From the NCBI GenBank assembly GCA_001931535.1, contig CP016211.1, forward strand, positions 10,276,377 through 10,340,376: DNA of 64,000 nt. Reading direction: 5' to 3'. This DNA is from Minicystis rosea. GTDB taxonomy: Bacteria; Myxococcota_A; Polyangia; Polyangiales; Polyangiaceae. The position numbers and the translations under genes are program-made. The notes beneath the pieces are model-generated. The model saw only the letters and a list, made by a program, of their open reading frames with translations. It searched no databases and had not been told where the DNA came from. Positions within the stretch are counted from its first letter, which is position 1, and every line of letters starts with the position of its first letter. This document shows, piece after piece, positions 43,335 to 51,652 of the stretch.

Positions 43335-43998
43335 TCGGCCCGAGATCCAGCGCCCGCACGCGCTGCCGCTGCTCCGCGCGCAGCCGAATCCCCGGGCGCG
43401 CCCTCTGCAAATGCGCTTCGGCCTGCTCCACGTCGGCGGCCACGCCCCGCGCGATCAACAGCGCGGCGGCGACCGTCGCGGAGCGTCCATGTCCTGAAGC
43501 ACAGTGGAGGAAGATGCCTCGTCGATCCCCGAGCCGCTCCAGCAACGCACGCAACGCCTCCACGGCAGGCGCCGTTCCATCGAGCACGGGCACACCTACG
43601 TAATCTTCGCGGAGCCGCACGCCCCGCGCCGCCGGAAGCTCGGCGGTCAAGTCCACCACGATATCGATGCTCGCCGGCAGATCCCGCACGCGCGGCCTCC
43701 GCCCGACCCACAGCCCCGGCGCGACCTCGTTGGCTGCGTCCTCACGCGACACCCATCGTTCGATCCAAGACAGCGCGAGCGTCAGAAGGAGATAGGGCCC
43801 GAGCAGCGCCCACGCCCAGAGCGCCATGGTGCCATCGCGGTGCTTGCCCAGCATCGTCGGACGGCGGCGCGCATACGCGATCGCGACGACGACGAAGCTC
43901 GCCGCCGGCCAGAGCAAGCCCCAGCCGAAGCCTCCTGACAATGCGGCGAGCCCGGCGAGCGACACACCGAGCAGGAGAAAGAGAATGCCGTAGCGCAT
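43327..43998 (-). CDS. Membrane-anchored dual-specificity protein phosphatase
   Basis: 223 residues. Two N-terminal membrane segments (ILFLLLGVSLAGLAALSGGF and a second near ASFVVVAIAYA) and a third near ALLGPYLLLTLALSW precede a DSP/PTP catalytic domain. The domain has VVDLTAELP, the general-acid Asp in YVGVPVLDGTAP, and the P-loop FLHCASGHGRSAT (HCx5R). It likely removes phosphate from protein or phospholipid at the inner membrane. The gene stops within a large inverted repeat, so its 3' end could have been set by insertion of that element. Confidence 0.88.
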   Translation of the reverse strand: MRYGILFLLLGVSLAGLAALSGGFGWGLLWPAASFVVVAIAYARRRPTMLGKHRDGTMALWAWALLGPYLLLTLALSWIERWVSREDAANEVAPGLWVGRRPRVRDLPASIDIVVDLTAELPAARGVRLREDYVGVPVLDGTAPAVEALRALLERLGDRRGIFLHCASGHGRSATVAAALLIARGVAADVEQAEAHLQRARPGIRLRAEQRQRVRALDLGPSA

Positions 43999-44075
43999 GT
44001 TCCCCGGGTGACGCAGAACCGCGCGCCGAGGTCGATTGTTCCCTCGCCGGGACGCGGGTGTAAACTCTCGCCACC

Positions 44076-44438
44076 ATGTCGACCTCCGTTCCGACGACGA
44101 CGCTCTATCGCCCGGTGGGACAGGCCGAGCTCGATCTCATCGCGGCGACCGGCCACCGTCGTTTCCCACCGCGCTTGCCGGATCAACCGATCTTCTATCC
44201 CGTCTGCAACGAAACGTACGCCGTGCAGATCGCCAGTCGCTGGAACACCCAGAACGGCCACGTCGGTTACGTGACCCGCTTCGATGTGCGCTCCGACTTC
44301 CTCGCCAAGTACGATGTGCAAATCGTCGGCTCACGCATCCACGCCGAGTATTGGATTCCCGCGGAGGAGCTCGAAGCCTTCAACGATGCCATCGTGGGCA
44401 CCATCGAAGTCATCGGTGAATATCGGGGCAAGGCATGA
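44076..44438 (+). CDS. Small protein of the type annotated as ADP-ribosylation/crystallin J1
   Basis: 120 residues. The whole sequence is one compact domain: TLYRPVGQAELDLIAATGHR, FPPRLPDQPIFYPVCNETYA, NTQNGHVGYVTRFDVRSDFL, YDVQIVGSRIHAEYWIPAEE and FNDAIVGTIEVIGEY. These blocks recur in many bacterial genomes under this annotation, but the catalytic link to crystallin J1 enzymes is weak, so the function is open. It diverges from the phosphatase and is convergent with the hydrolase gene. Confidence 0.8.
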   Translation: MSTSVPTTTLYRPVGQAELDLIAATGHRRFPPRLPDQPIFYPVCNETYAVQIASRWNTQNGHVGYVTRFDVRSDFLAKYDVQIVGSRIHAEYWIPAEELEAFNDAIVGTIEVIGEYRGKA

Positions 44439-44524
44439 TGTGCGGCTGAAGATGGGACCGACCATCGCGTCGCCGCGTTGTCGGTCACATCGTGATTCGA
44501 TGGTTGGGAGAGGGGTTATCCCCA

Positions 44525-45418
44525 TCAGGCCTTGGCGCGGGCGGGCGCGGCGCCGTCGGCGAGGAGGAAACGCGTGATGCGCTGGCCGAGCCGGGCGCGG
44601 AAGGCGTCGTCCGTCGGCGGGGAGTGGCGGCACTCGAGCAGCTCGACCTCGGCTTGGGGAATGAGCGTTTTGGCGCGATCGAGCAGTGCTTGGCCGGGGA
44701 AGCTCACGTCGTCGCTGGCGCCGAAGACGAGCGTCGGCCGCTTCCACTTGGCGAGCGATTCGGGCTTGGCCAGCGGAGGGACGCGCATGTCGAGGTTGTA
44801 GCTCCGGAGCGCTTCGCCGAAATACGGCACCCACACATCATCCATGGTGGAGAACATGGCCTTTGCGACGCGGTGCAAACGCGCTTCGTTGGGGAAGGCG
44901 CGATAGAGCGCCATCGGGATCCCGAGCTCCGTCATGCCCTTCCACACCGAGCCCGAGACGAAGCCCGCCGGCACCATGAGGACGAGTCGATCGATGCGAT
45001 CGGGCGCGTGCTCCGTGAGCTTGCGCGCGACGAAGCCACCCCAGCTCACGCCGTAGACATGGGCGCGCGGGAGAGCGAGCGCATCGAGGACGTCGACGAG
45101 CCATTCGCCGTAAGCGGGGCCGTCGAGATCGGGCCGCACGTCCGCGCCCTTCACGGACTGACCGAGCACGTCGATCGCGTAAATGCGGAAGCGATCGAGC
45201 AGCGGGCCGGCCTCGCCGAGGAGATGCGCCGCGCTCGCCAAAGCACCATGCAGCATCACGAGCGGCGGGCCCTCCTCCGGACCGGCCACGAGCATGTGGG
45301 TATCGCCGAGGCGCGTCCCCACGGTGCGGCTCGTCGTCCCTGGAACGCGGGCGCGAAAGCGATCGTAGGCAGCGTCGATGACGGCACGGGCCGCCGCGTC
45401 ACGAAAGATGGTGCTCAT
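44525..45418 (-). CDS. Alpha/beta-fold hydrolase
   Basis: 297 residues. The oxyanion strand is VMLHGALASAAHLL. The nucleophile elbow is VYGVSWGGFVA (G-x-S-x-G). The acid is probably in VFGASDDVSFPG, and the His in LLECRHSPPTDDAF. There is no signal peptide. The fold fits esterases or meta-cleavage-type hydrolases; substrate unknown. Its ATG overlaps the stop of a TetR gene, so the two are co-transcribed and the regulator likely responds to the substrate or product of the hydrolase. Confidence 0.9.
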   Translation of the reverse strand: MSTIFRDAAARAVIDAAYDRFRARVPGTTSRTVGTRLGDTHMLVAGPEEGPPLVMLHGALASAAHLLGEAGPLLDRFRIYAIDVLGQSVKGADVRPDLDGPAYGEWLVDVLDALALPRAHVYGVSWGGFVARKLTEHAPDRIDRLVLMVPAGFVSGSVWKGMTELGIPMALYRAFPNEARLHRVAKAMFSTMDDVWVPYFGEALRSYNLDMRVPPLAKPESLAKWKRPTLVFGASDDVSFPGQALLDRAKTLIPQAEVELLECRHSPPTDDAFRARLGQRITRFLLADGAAPARAKA

Positions 45419-46059
45419 CGCTTCTTCCTCCGCGCGGTGGTCGGGGTGACACCGCGCACGTGCTCGGACAAGAGACGCTCGAAGAGCGGAACGGGATCGG
45501 CGAGCGCCCCCTGCACCCAACCGATCAACGCGAAGTAATAAAACGAGAAGAACGCCGCGCCGATGACATCGCCGTTCGCCTCGGCCTCGATCTCGCCGCG
45601 CGCCTTGGCCTCCGCCACCATCGCCACGATGTGCACGTGCACGCGCCCGACCTGCGCAGTGAACCGCTCACGCCACGGCGGATCGGCGAGCAATGCCTCG
45701 CGCAGCAGCGTCTTCGAGAGCGCCGGACGCGCCGCGTAATAGGCGAAGAACGGACGCGCGAGAGCACGGAGCCGCGTCGCGAGGTGCCCCTGACTGCGCG
45801 CCGCCAGGGTGCGATCGATCATGACGGCGAGGTCGTCGAACAACGCGGCGTGCAACAGATCCCGCTTGTCGGCGAAATGCAGCAGCACCGTGCCCGCCGC
45901 GACCCCCGCGTCCGCCGCGATGGCCCGCACGTTGGCGCCGTCGAACCCATCCCGCTCGAAATGGGTCCTCGCGACCTCGAGGATGCGCGCCCGCGTCTCC
46001 TCTTTCTGCACGTCACGCTTGCGCGCCGGACTGGCTTTCTTGTCACCAAACTCGTTCAC
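45415..46059 (-). CDS. TetR family regulator of the hydrolase operon
   Basis: 214 residues from GTG 46059. The HTH reads ILEVARTHFERDGFDGANVR then AIAADAGVAAGTVLLHFADK (about 26-65). The C-terminal domain ends in a basic tail TTARRKKR. A GAACACGTTC inverted repeat overlaps its start codon region, a strong hint of autoregulation. It overlaps the hydrolase gene by four bases. Confidence 0.92.
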   Translation of the reverse strand: MNEFGDKKASPARKRDVQKEETRARILEVARTHFERDGFDGANVRAIAADAGVAAGTVLLHFADKRDLLHAALFDDLAVMIDRTLAARSQGHLATRLRALARPFFAYYAARPALSKTLLREALLADPPWRERFTAQVGRVHVHIVAMVAEAKARGEIEAEANGDVIGAAFFSFYYFALIGWVQGALADPVPLFERLLSEHVRGVTPTTARRKKR

Positions 46060-46073
46060 TGAACACGTTCGGT
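46058..46073. promoter_or_regulatory. Probable TetR autoregulatory operator
   Basis: ACTGAACACGTTCGGT is an imperfect palindrome with a perfect GAAC-AC-GTTC centre (46061-46070), overlapping the GTG start of the TetR gene. A repressor bound here would block both transcription and initiation. Confidence 0.55.
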
Positions 46074-46557
46074 AACATGGAGCACGCGGCTATGCAACCC
46101 GATCGCGCGGCAGACGCCGCAGCTTCGCGAGCAGCACACGTACGAAGCGCCGCCGCCAACACCGCTCCCGAACCGCAAGCTGGTCACCCGTCGCGCTTGC
46201 TGGGGTCCGCTCGCTGGCGCTCGCGGCTGCCGGCTGCTGGCTGCTGGCTGCTGCCGTCGGAAGATGGTTGTGAGCAGCGCACCGCGAACGGCTACCGCCG
46301 TTGCCATCCGTGAGCTTGTTGCTTGGAAGATGGTTGTGGGCAGCGCCCCACACGCACCGCACCGCCCGCACCGATAACGGCAACAGCAACGGCGACGGCA
46401 ACAGCAGCCGCGAGCGCCAGCGAGCGGACCTATCGAGCGCTCGCCGGCCCCGCGCCCCCGCTCACGGCCACTCCGACGAAGCTCGTTTGCAACAGCAGCC
46501 GCGAGCGCCAGCGAGCGGACCTATCGAGCGCTCGCCGGCCACTCCGACGAAGCTCGT
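46074..46557. repeat. Repeat-rich gene-free stretch
   Basis: It contains the 39-bp element identical to 24230-24268 (at 46192-46230). There is a 49-bp perfect direct repeat (46401-46449 and 46492-46540), each with an inverse copy of the same element core (GCAGCCGCGAGCGCCAGCGA). A second direct repeat, ACTCCGACGAAGCTCGTTT, lies at 46470-46488 and 46541-46559. GGAAGATGGTTGTG occurs at about 46260 and again near 46324. I see no gene. Confidence 0.8.
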
Positions 46558-47109
46558 TTACGAGCTCGAGCCCGTGCTGCGCTCGAGCAGGAGGGCTTGG
46601 TGGAGCAGCAGGTTGTTCTCGGGCGTGTCGGGGGTTTGGCCGGCGCGCCAGCCGGCGAGCCACTCTTCGGGGGTTTGCTCGACGACGTCGCAGAAGCGTT
46701 GGCGCTCGGAGTTCATCTCGAGGGTGTCGAGGTCCTCCGGATCGAGCTCTTGGTCACGGAGCATGAGGGCGAGGCCGCGGCGGGTGGCGAGCTCTTGCAG
46801 GCCGGAGCCGCGGCGAAGGAGAAAGACCACGACGGGGGCGGTGCGCTGCGCGATCTCGTCGCGGTGCGCATCGAGACGGCGGACGGCCTCGATCTCGTTG
46901 CTCGGCGCCAAGAGGAGGAGCGTGTTCCTGCGGTCGTCGCGGAAGACATCCTCCAGCGCCTCGGTGCGGTGCACCTCGTACTCGGACGGGGCCACGAGAT
47001 ACGACAGCTCGATGAGCTGCTCGCGCGCGGCCCAGTCTTCGTAGAGGACGCAGGCGATCGGCTTCTCCGAGCGCAGGAGCTTCCAAAGCGCGTTGGTCGA
47101 TTCTCTCAT
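46558..47109 (-). CDS. Hypothetical protein, 183 aa, in the hpt operon
   Basis: A soluble, charged protein without signal peptide: MRESTNALWKLLRSEKPIAC, ALEDVFRDDRRNTLLLLAPS, RRLDAHRDEIAQRTAPVVVF and LRDQELDPEDLDTLEMNSER. The alternating strand-helix pattern, with a hydrophobic strand TLLLLAP and a second VVVFLLRRG, suggests a small alpha/beta domain, possibly P-loop-like without a Walker motif. No family recognised. It follows a TPR gene by 30 bases. Its last codons are shared with a direct repeat in the flanking region. Confidence 0.6.
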   Translation of the reverse strand: MRESTNALWKLLRSEKPIACVLYEDWAAREQLIELSYLVAPSEYEVHRTEALEDVFRDDRRNTLLLLAPSNEIEAVRRLDAHRDEIAQRTAPVVVFLLRRGSGLQELATRRGLALMLRDQELDPEDLDTLEMNSERQRFCDVVEQTPEEWLAGWRAGQTPDTPENNLLLHQALLLERSTGSSS

Positions 47110-47139
47110 GAACGTCGCGGGGGCCGTGGGCCGTGGCTT

Positions 47140-47454
47140 TCACGCAGCGCCGGCGAGGGCGCCCTCGAGCTCGGACAACGCGTGCGAGTCGCCCTTCGCC
47201 CGCGCGGTGGTGATGCCTTGTTCGAGCCACGCGCGCGCCTCGTCCTTGCGCCCCAGCTCGAGCAGCAGCGATCCGCACATCAAGTATTGGGGCACGTACC
47301 CCGGATCGAGATCGCGCAGCTTGGTGAAGGTCGCCACCGCGTCGTCGGGGCGGCCGAGGCTCCGGTATTCGAGCGCGAGGCCGTACCAGGCGAAGGGATC
47401 TTTGGAGCCGGCCGCCGTCATCTTCTCCAGCACGGCGAGGCGCTTGCTGCTCAT
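47140..47454 (-). CDS. Small TPR protein
   Basis: 104 residues forming about two and a half tetratricopeptide repeats: DPFAWYGLALEYRSLGRPDD, VATFTKLRDLDPGYVPQYLM and GSLLLELGRKDEARAWLEQG. The ATG overlaps the stop of hpt, so the two are translationally coupled. Probably a protein-protein adaptor. The same three-gene order hpt, TPR, 183-aa protein on one strand indicates an operon. Confidence 0.82.
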   Translation of the reverse strand: MSSKRLAVLEKMTAAGSKDPFAWYGLALEYRSLGRPDDAVATFTKLRDLDPGYVPQYLMCGSLLLELGRKDEARAWLEQGITTARAKGDSHALSELEGALAGAA

Positions 47455-47981
47455 TTCGCCTCCACCACGCCGATGAACGGGAGGTTGCGATAGCGCTCCG
47501 CCCAATCGAGGCCGTAGCCGACGACGAAGCGATCTTCGATGGTGAAGCCGAGGTAGTGGATGGGCACTTCCACCTTGGTGCGCGCCGGCTTGTGGAGGAG
47601 CGAGCAGACCTTGAGGCTCGCCGGGTGGCGCGTCTTGAAGAGCTCGAGGAGGTGGGCAATCGTGAGGCCGGTGTCGACGATGTCCTCGACGATGAGGACG
47701 TCCTCGCCCTCGATGGGCTTCAAGAGGTCCTGCGTGATTTGCACGACGCCGCTTGAGCTCGTGCCTTCGCCATAGCTGCGCACGCCGAGGAACTCGATGC
47801 GCAGGTTCGTCGTGTTGATGGCGCGGGCGAGGTCGGCCGTGAAGACGAAGCTGCCCTTGAGGACGCACACCAGCACCAGGCGGCGGTCGGCGTAGTCTTT
47901 ACCGATCTGTTCGCCGAGCTCCCGGACGCGGGCGGCGATTTGCTCGGCGCTGAGCATGGTGGAGACGTTGGTCGTCGACAT
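47451..47981 (-). CDS. hpt: Hypoxanthine phosphoribosyltransferase
   Basis: 176 residues. The PRPP-binding motif is DVLIVEDIVDTGLTI. The pyrophosphate loop is VCVLKGSFVF, the flexible loop is VRSYGEGTSSSGVV, and RFVVGYGLDWAERYRNLPFI is the C-terminal purine-binding hood. It salvages hypoxanthine and guanine to IMP and GMP in the cytoplasm. It heads the operon with a TPR protein and an unknown protein, and diverges from a lipoprotein gene. Confidence 0.96.
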   Translation of the reverse strand: MSTTNVSTMLSAEQIAARVRELGEQIGKDYADRRLVLVCVLKGSFVFTADLARAINTTNLRIEFLGVRSYGEGTSSSGVVQITQDLLKPIEGEDVLIVEDIVDTGLTIAHLLELFKTRHPASLKVCSLLHKPARTKVEVPIHYLGFTIEDRFVVGYGLDWAERYRNLPFIGVVEAK

Positions 47982-48089
47982 GGGGAGAGGGGGGTATCAC
48001 CGCGCCGGGCGCGCGCAAAGGGGCGCCATTCCCACCACGGGAGAGGCCGCCTATCATGCAGCCCTCCCTACCTTCCGCAGAGGTGTTTC

Positions 48090-48914
48090 ATGCGCCGAGC
48101 TTCCTTGCCCATCACGCTCTCCGCCCTCGCCGCCTTCGCCGGCCTCGCCGCGGCCTGCGGTGACGTGGTCGTCGACGCCTCGACGAGCGGCACCACCTCG
48201 GGATCGGGCACCGGCGGCGCCACGACGAGCGTCGGCGGTTGGGACACCACGACGGGCTCGGGCAACGTGACCACGTCGGTGAGCTCGGTCAGCGGCACGG
48301 GCGGCGGGCCGACGGTGTGCGGCGGCAAAGCTGGGACGCCGTGCGGGATCCACGAATACTGTGCCTTCGATCCCAGCGTCGAATGCGGCGGCTTCGACGC
48401 GACCGGGATCTGCCAGCCGAAGCCGGACGGATGCACCGCCGATTGTCCAGGCGTGTGCGGCTGCGACGGGAAGTTCTATTGCAATGCCTGCAGCGCTCAT
48501 CAGGCCGGCGTCGACGTGAGCTCCACCATCAGCTGCAGCTCGCCGGACGCGTATCGGGCCGTGAACATGTTCACCAACCTGCCGCGCTTCCTCATCCTCA
48601 AGGCCTCTCCGAGCCGCAACCTCTGCTTCCGTCTCCAGGTCGAGCCGAACATCGGTGAAGGTTGGGCCGTGAGCTTCTCGGAGGTGAGCAACGACGTGCA
48701 CGACTGCGACATCGAGCCGGGCTCGCCGCCCGCGCCGCTTGGCGAGACCGTCACGGGGATGAACCTCGGCAGCGGCGTGAAGCTCCAAGTCTCGCCCGCC
48801 GGGTGCATCGCGGGGATTCACCAGAAGATCGGCTTCGCCGCAGGCTCCACGTGGGCGCCGCCGGTGGAGGACTTCGAGGCAGATGGCTTGGGCGTCGAGG
48901 GCGGTTGCCCGTGA
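48090..48914 (+). CDS. Lipoprotein with Kazal-like Cys motif
   Basis: 274 residues. The signal MRRASLPITLSALAAFAGLA ends near AAC (lipobox), followed by a Thr/Ser/Gly linker. The segment PTVCGGKAGTPCGIHEYCAF is followed by CPGVCGCDGKFYCNACSAHQ, whose C-x3-C-x-C-x6-C-x2-C pattern (GCDGKFYCNACSA) is that of a Kazal-type domain. The C-terminal half (residues about 150-274) is a beta-rich domain without match. AGAGGTG precedes the ATG. Likely a secreted, lipid-anchored protein that might inhibit proteases; no reactive-site Lys or Arg is evident, so that is uncertain. Confidence 0.78.
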   Translation: MRRASLPITLSALAAFAGLAAACGDVVVDASTSGTTSGSGTGGATTSVGGWDTTTGSGNVTTSVSSVSGTGGGPTVCGGKAGTPCGIHEYCAFDPSVECGGFDATGICQPKPDGCTADCPGVCGCDGKFYCNACSAHQAGVDVSSTISCSSPDAYRAVNMFTNLPRFLILKASPSRNLCFRLQVEPNIGEGWAVSFSEVSNDVHDCDIEPGSPPAPLGETVTGMNLGSGVKLQVSPAGCIAGIHQKIGFAAGSTWAPPVEDFEADGLGVEGGCP

Positions 48915-48920
48915 GCCGAA

Positions 48921-48975
48921 CGTGACTCGATAGTGAATCACGGCCCGCGACTACCATTCTCCACCGCAATGGTAG
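48921..48975. terminator. Two stem-loops between convergent genes
   Basis: CGTGACTC and GAATCACG (48921-48942) pair with one mismatch around GATAGT. CTACCATT and AATGGTAG (48951-48975) pair perfectly around nine bases. They fill the 68-base convergent gap and probably stop transcription from both sides. Confidence 0.5.
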
Positions 48976-48982
48976 ACGCGCT

Positions 48983-51091
48983 TCACTCGAGCTCTTTGTC
49001 CATCCACAGATCCGAATGGATCACACGACCCGTCTTGGGATCGATGACGCCGGTGCGGGTGAAGAGACTCGTGACGCCGTCGCCGTCGAGATCGCCCTCG
49101 GCGGAGACCTCGAATCCATTGGGCCCGGGATCGGGACCGCCGCGCGTCGGGCCTTTGTAGGGGCCGCCGGCGATGTACGCGTATTGGTATTGGTGCGGCT
49201 CGACGATCTCGAATTTGAGGCACTTCCACCCGCTCGCGTCGTCGCCGGTGTTGAAGTCGCGCTGCGGATCGCGGGAAGGAACGTGCTTGGGCCCGCGCGG
49301 GACGGCGATGGGCACCGGCAACGAGCTCCGGCAGAGGCGGTGAATCGGCTGGTTGTTCGGGCCCATCACCTCACGCTCGTAAGCAGCCACGGCCGCGCGG
49401 CCCATGGCGCCGAGGTTCGCCTTGGCCTCCACGGTCTTGACCTCGAGCACGTAGCGGCTGACGCCGTAGAGGCCCATGGCGCCGAGGATGCTGATGCCGT
49501 TCACCTCGTCGAGCTCGAAGCGCAGGCGATCGTCGTCGGGGATGACGCTGAAGGCGAGGCCGCCGGTGGTCCGCTTCGGGCCGCTCGAGAGCATGCGCAG
49601 GGCGTCGAAGGACGCGCGCTCCTCGGGCGCGAAGGCCGCGGCGATCTCCAGCGCGCGGGCGAGATCGAGCCACAGGCGAAGCTGCGAGCGCGGCGGGAGC
49701 CCGGAGAGCGCGCGCGCATGCGCGGCGTCGTCGCCCAAGGTGTCCTTGCCCTTCTCGACGGCGAGGGCGACGCGCTCGGCGGCGTCCTTCCCTCCGGAGA
49801 CGACGAAGAGCTGGCGAGACGCGATCTTGGCCCGAACGAAGATGGGCACGGGGCCCGCACGCATTTCGGCGGCGAAGCCGGTGCCCTCGGCCCGGACCTT
49901 GACCCGCTTCTCCGCGGCGAGCTTGGTGCGCACCCACTTGAGCAACGCTTCGGCGGGCTTGGCGTCGCTCAGCTCCTGCACGGCGAAGAGCGCATAACCA
50001 TTTTCGAGATCGCCCTTCGTCGTCACGCCGGGCTTCATCGAGACACCGATGACGCCCTCGCCGCCGAGCGATCCGAGGACGTCCGCGAGCTTGATGCCGG
50101 CCTGCGCGAGGGCTGCGTCGAGCTCGCGCACGGAGCCCTGCACGTCGGGGCCGAGCTGCGCGGCGAGCTGGGCGAGGAGCAGCCCCGCGCTCCCGCGACC
50201 ATCGATGAGGCCGGTGGAGACGTCGACGTACGCCACGGTGTCCGCGGGCAGGCGGCGCGAGAGCGTGAGCGCGCGCGTCGGCGGAACGGGGAGGTTCGAC
50301 TTCACGCCGGCCGCGGCGATGGCCGCACGAAAGCCGCCGCGGAGGCCGCCCTCCCAAAGCGCAAAGGCCGCGGCGAGCGGCGCGGGAAACGTGACGTGCC
50401 CATCGGCGAGCTCTTCGAGGAGCGCGGGCGCGACGAAGGCATTGAGGATGCGACGCTCGTCCGACGGCGCGGCGACGAGGGCGCGCTGCGCGTCGGTGAG
50501 GCCGGTCGCGCGACCTTCGACGACGGCGCGCACCGCATCCATCATGGGCTCGTCACCGAAGGCGAGGAGCTTCGGGCCCTCGAACCAGACGAAGAAATCC
50601 TTGTCGCCGGCCTTCGTGTTGAAGCGCCGCCCATGCGGCCCGAAATCGCCGACATCGCGGAGCACGCCGGCCACGACGAGATCGCGCACCGCTTGGGCGT
50701 CGTGCATCACGATCGACAGCGCGAGCTTCACGTCGTCGTTCATCATCCGGCCGCCGAGGTGGACGGATTCGATCGCGCCGAGGAAGCCGTTGACGATCTT
50801 CTCGGAGAGCTTCGCCTCCTTGGCGACCGCCGCGCTCATCGTCGCGAACGCGGCCGCGCCGAAGGTGGTGCGCATGGCGCCGAGCACCGCGGGGAAGCGG
50901 ATCAGCTCGATGTAGATCTGCGCGTCACCCGGGATGGCGCCGGCCGTGATCGGCGCGGGCGGCGCGGGCTTCGCCTCGGCGACGGGCGCCGCGGGCTGCA
51001 CCGGCACGACGGGAGCATCCGTCGCGGCGGGGCCGCAGGCGTTGGCGAAGAGGAGCGCTCCGACGAGAGGAACGACGCGAAGGCGAGCCAT
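48983..51091 (-). CDS. Large lipoprotein with pilin-like C-terminal region
   Basis: 702 residues. The signal MARLRVVPLVGALLFANAC ends in a lipobox and leads to a Pro/Ala linker. A long body of about 500 residues has alternating strands and helices and no recognised enzyme motif. The last 140 residues look like the globular part of a type IV pilin-like protein. VEAKANLGAMGRAAVAAYER is a helix of the kind that follows the prepilin hydrophobic stem, and GWKCLKFEIVEPHQYQYAYI resembles the conserved pilin beta-sheet of myxobacterial pilin-like proteins. FEVSAEGDLDGDGVTSLFTR adds a calcium-loop-like D-x-D-x-D. There is no prepilin peptidase site, so the domain was probably borrowed. Confidence 0.7.
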   Translation of the reverse strand: MARLRVVPLVGALLFANACGPAATDAPVVPVQPAAPVAEAKPAPPAPITAGAIPGDAQIYIELIRFPAVLGAMRTTFGAAAFATMSAAVAKEAKLSEKIVNGFLGAIESVHLGGRMMNDDVKLALSIVMHDAQAVRDLVVAGVLRDVGDFGPHGRRFNTKAGDKDFFVWFEGPKLLAFGDEPMMDAVRAVVEGRATGLTDAQRALVAAPSDERRILNAFVAPALLEELADGHVTFPAPLAAAFALWEGGLRGGFRAAIAAAGVKSNLPVPPTRALTLSRRLPADTVAYVDVSTGLIDGRGSAGLLLAQLAAQLGPDVQGSVRELDAALAQAGIKLADVLGSLGGEGVIGVSMKPGVTTKGDLENGYALFAVQELSDAKPAEALLKWVRTKLAAEKRVKVRAEGTGFAAEMRAGPVPIFVRAKIASRQLFVVSGGKDAAERVALAVEKGKDTLGDDAAHARALSGLPPRSQLRLWLDLARALEIAAAFAPEERASFDALRMLSSGPKRTTGGLAFSVIPDDDRLRFELDEVNGISILGAMGLYGVSRYVLEVKTVEAKANLGAMGRAAVAAYEREVMGPNNQPIHRLCRSSLPVPIAVPRGPKHVPSRDPQRDFNTGDDASGWKCLKFEIVEPHQYQYAYIAGGPYKGPTRGGPDPGPNGFEVSAEGDLDGDGVTSLFTRTGVIDPKTGRVIHSDLWMDKELE

Positions 51092-51165
51092 CCGCGCAAG
51101 CGTACAGCGATCGCGCCACACGATGCGCGCGCTTCGCGAGGGCACTCGCCGGTGCGAGCATGCCC

Positions 51166-51636
51166 TCACGCCGTGCGAAAGCCGGCGCTCAGCTCGGGCG
51201 TGGACTCCGCGCTGCGAAACACCGCGGCGATGTCGGCGGGGAGCCTCTTCGGCGCGAGATCGTGGCCCACGCAGGCGAGCAGCGTCTCCCCTTCGCAGAC
51301 GTTCTCGTCGCCCCGCTTGATCACGTAGCCGAAGCGCACCGTCACGCGCGTGACGTCGTAGCAGGTGCTCTCGACCACGAGGTCTTCATCGAAGCGGGCG
51401 GCCTTGCGGTAGCGGAGGCGGCTCTCCACCACGGGCAGGTGGATGCCGTTCTTCACCCAGCCGTCGTAGCGGATGCCGCGTTTGTGCAGCCAGTCGACGC
51501 GGCCGGCCTCGAAGTAGACGAGGTAGTTTGCGTGATGCACCACGCCCATCAAGTCCGTCTCGCAGAAGCGGACGCGGAACGGGTAGCGGGAGGTGAGGTG
51601 AGCGGGGGCGTCGGCCCAAGGGGTCTTGTGAATCAT
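51166..51636 (-). CDS. YbgC-type acyl-CoA thioesterase
   Basis: 156 residues of a hotdog fold. The catalytic block is RFCETDLMGVVHHANYLVYF with the Asp of ETD and the HHANYLxYFE signature of 4-hydroxybenzoyl-CoA-thioesterase-like enzymes. The rest (FDEDLVVESTCYDVTRVTVR, GETLLACVGHDLAPKRLP) matches. It hydrolyses short or aromatic acyl-CoAs in known members. The start codon lies inside a palindromic repeat element. Confidence 0.92.
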   Translation of the reverse strand: MIHKTPWADAPAHLTSRYPFRVRFCETDLMGVVHHANYLVYFEAGRVDWLHKRGIRYDGWVKNGIHLPVVESRLRYRKAARFDEDLVVESTCYDVTRVTVRFGYVIKRGDENVCEGETLLACVGHDLAPKRLPADIAAVFRSAESTPELSAGFRTA

Positions 51637-51652
51637 TGGAGCTCAAACGAAT
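51631..51652. repeat. Dispersed palindromic element at a start/stop junction
   Basis: GAGCTCAAACGAAT with an inverted AATCATTG on the left is a member of the family seen at 37667-37688. It spans the thioesterase start codon and touches the stop codon of the next lipoprotein gene. Confidence 0.65.

Noticed and set aside
44464..44518. ACCATCG/CGATGGT inverted pair between convergent genes
   Set aside because: The loop is over 30 bases and the stem only seven, too weak to call.
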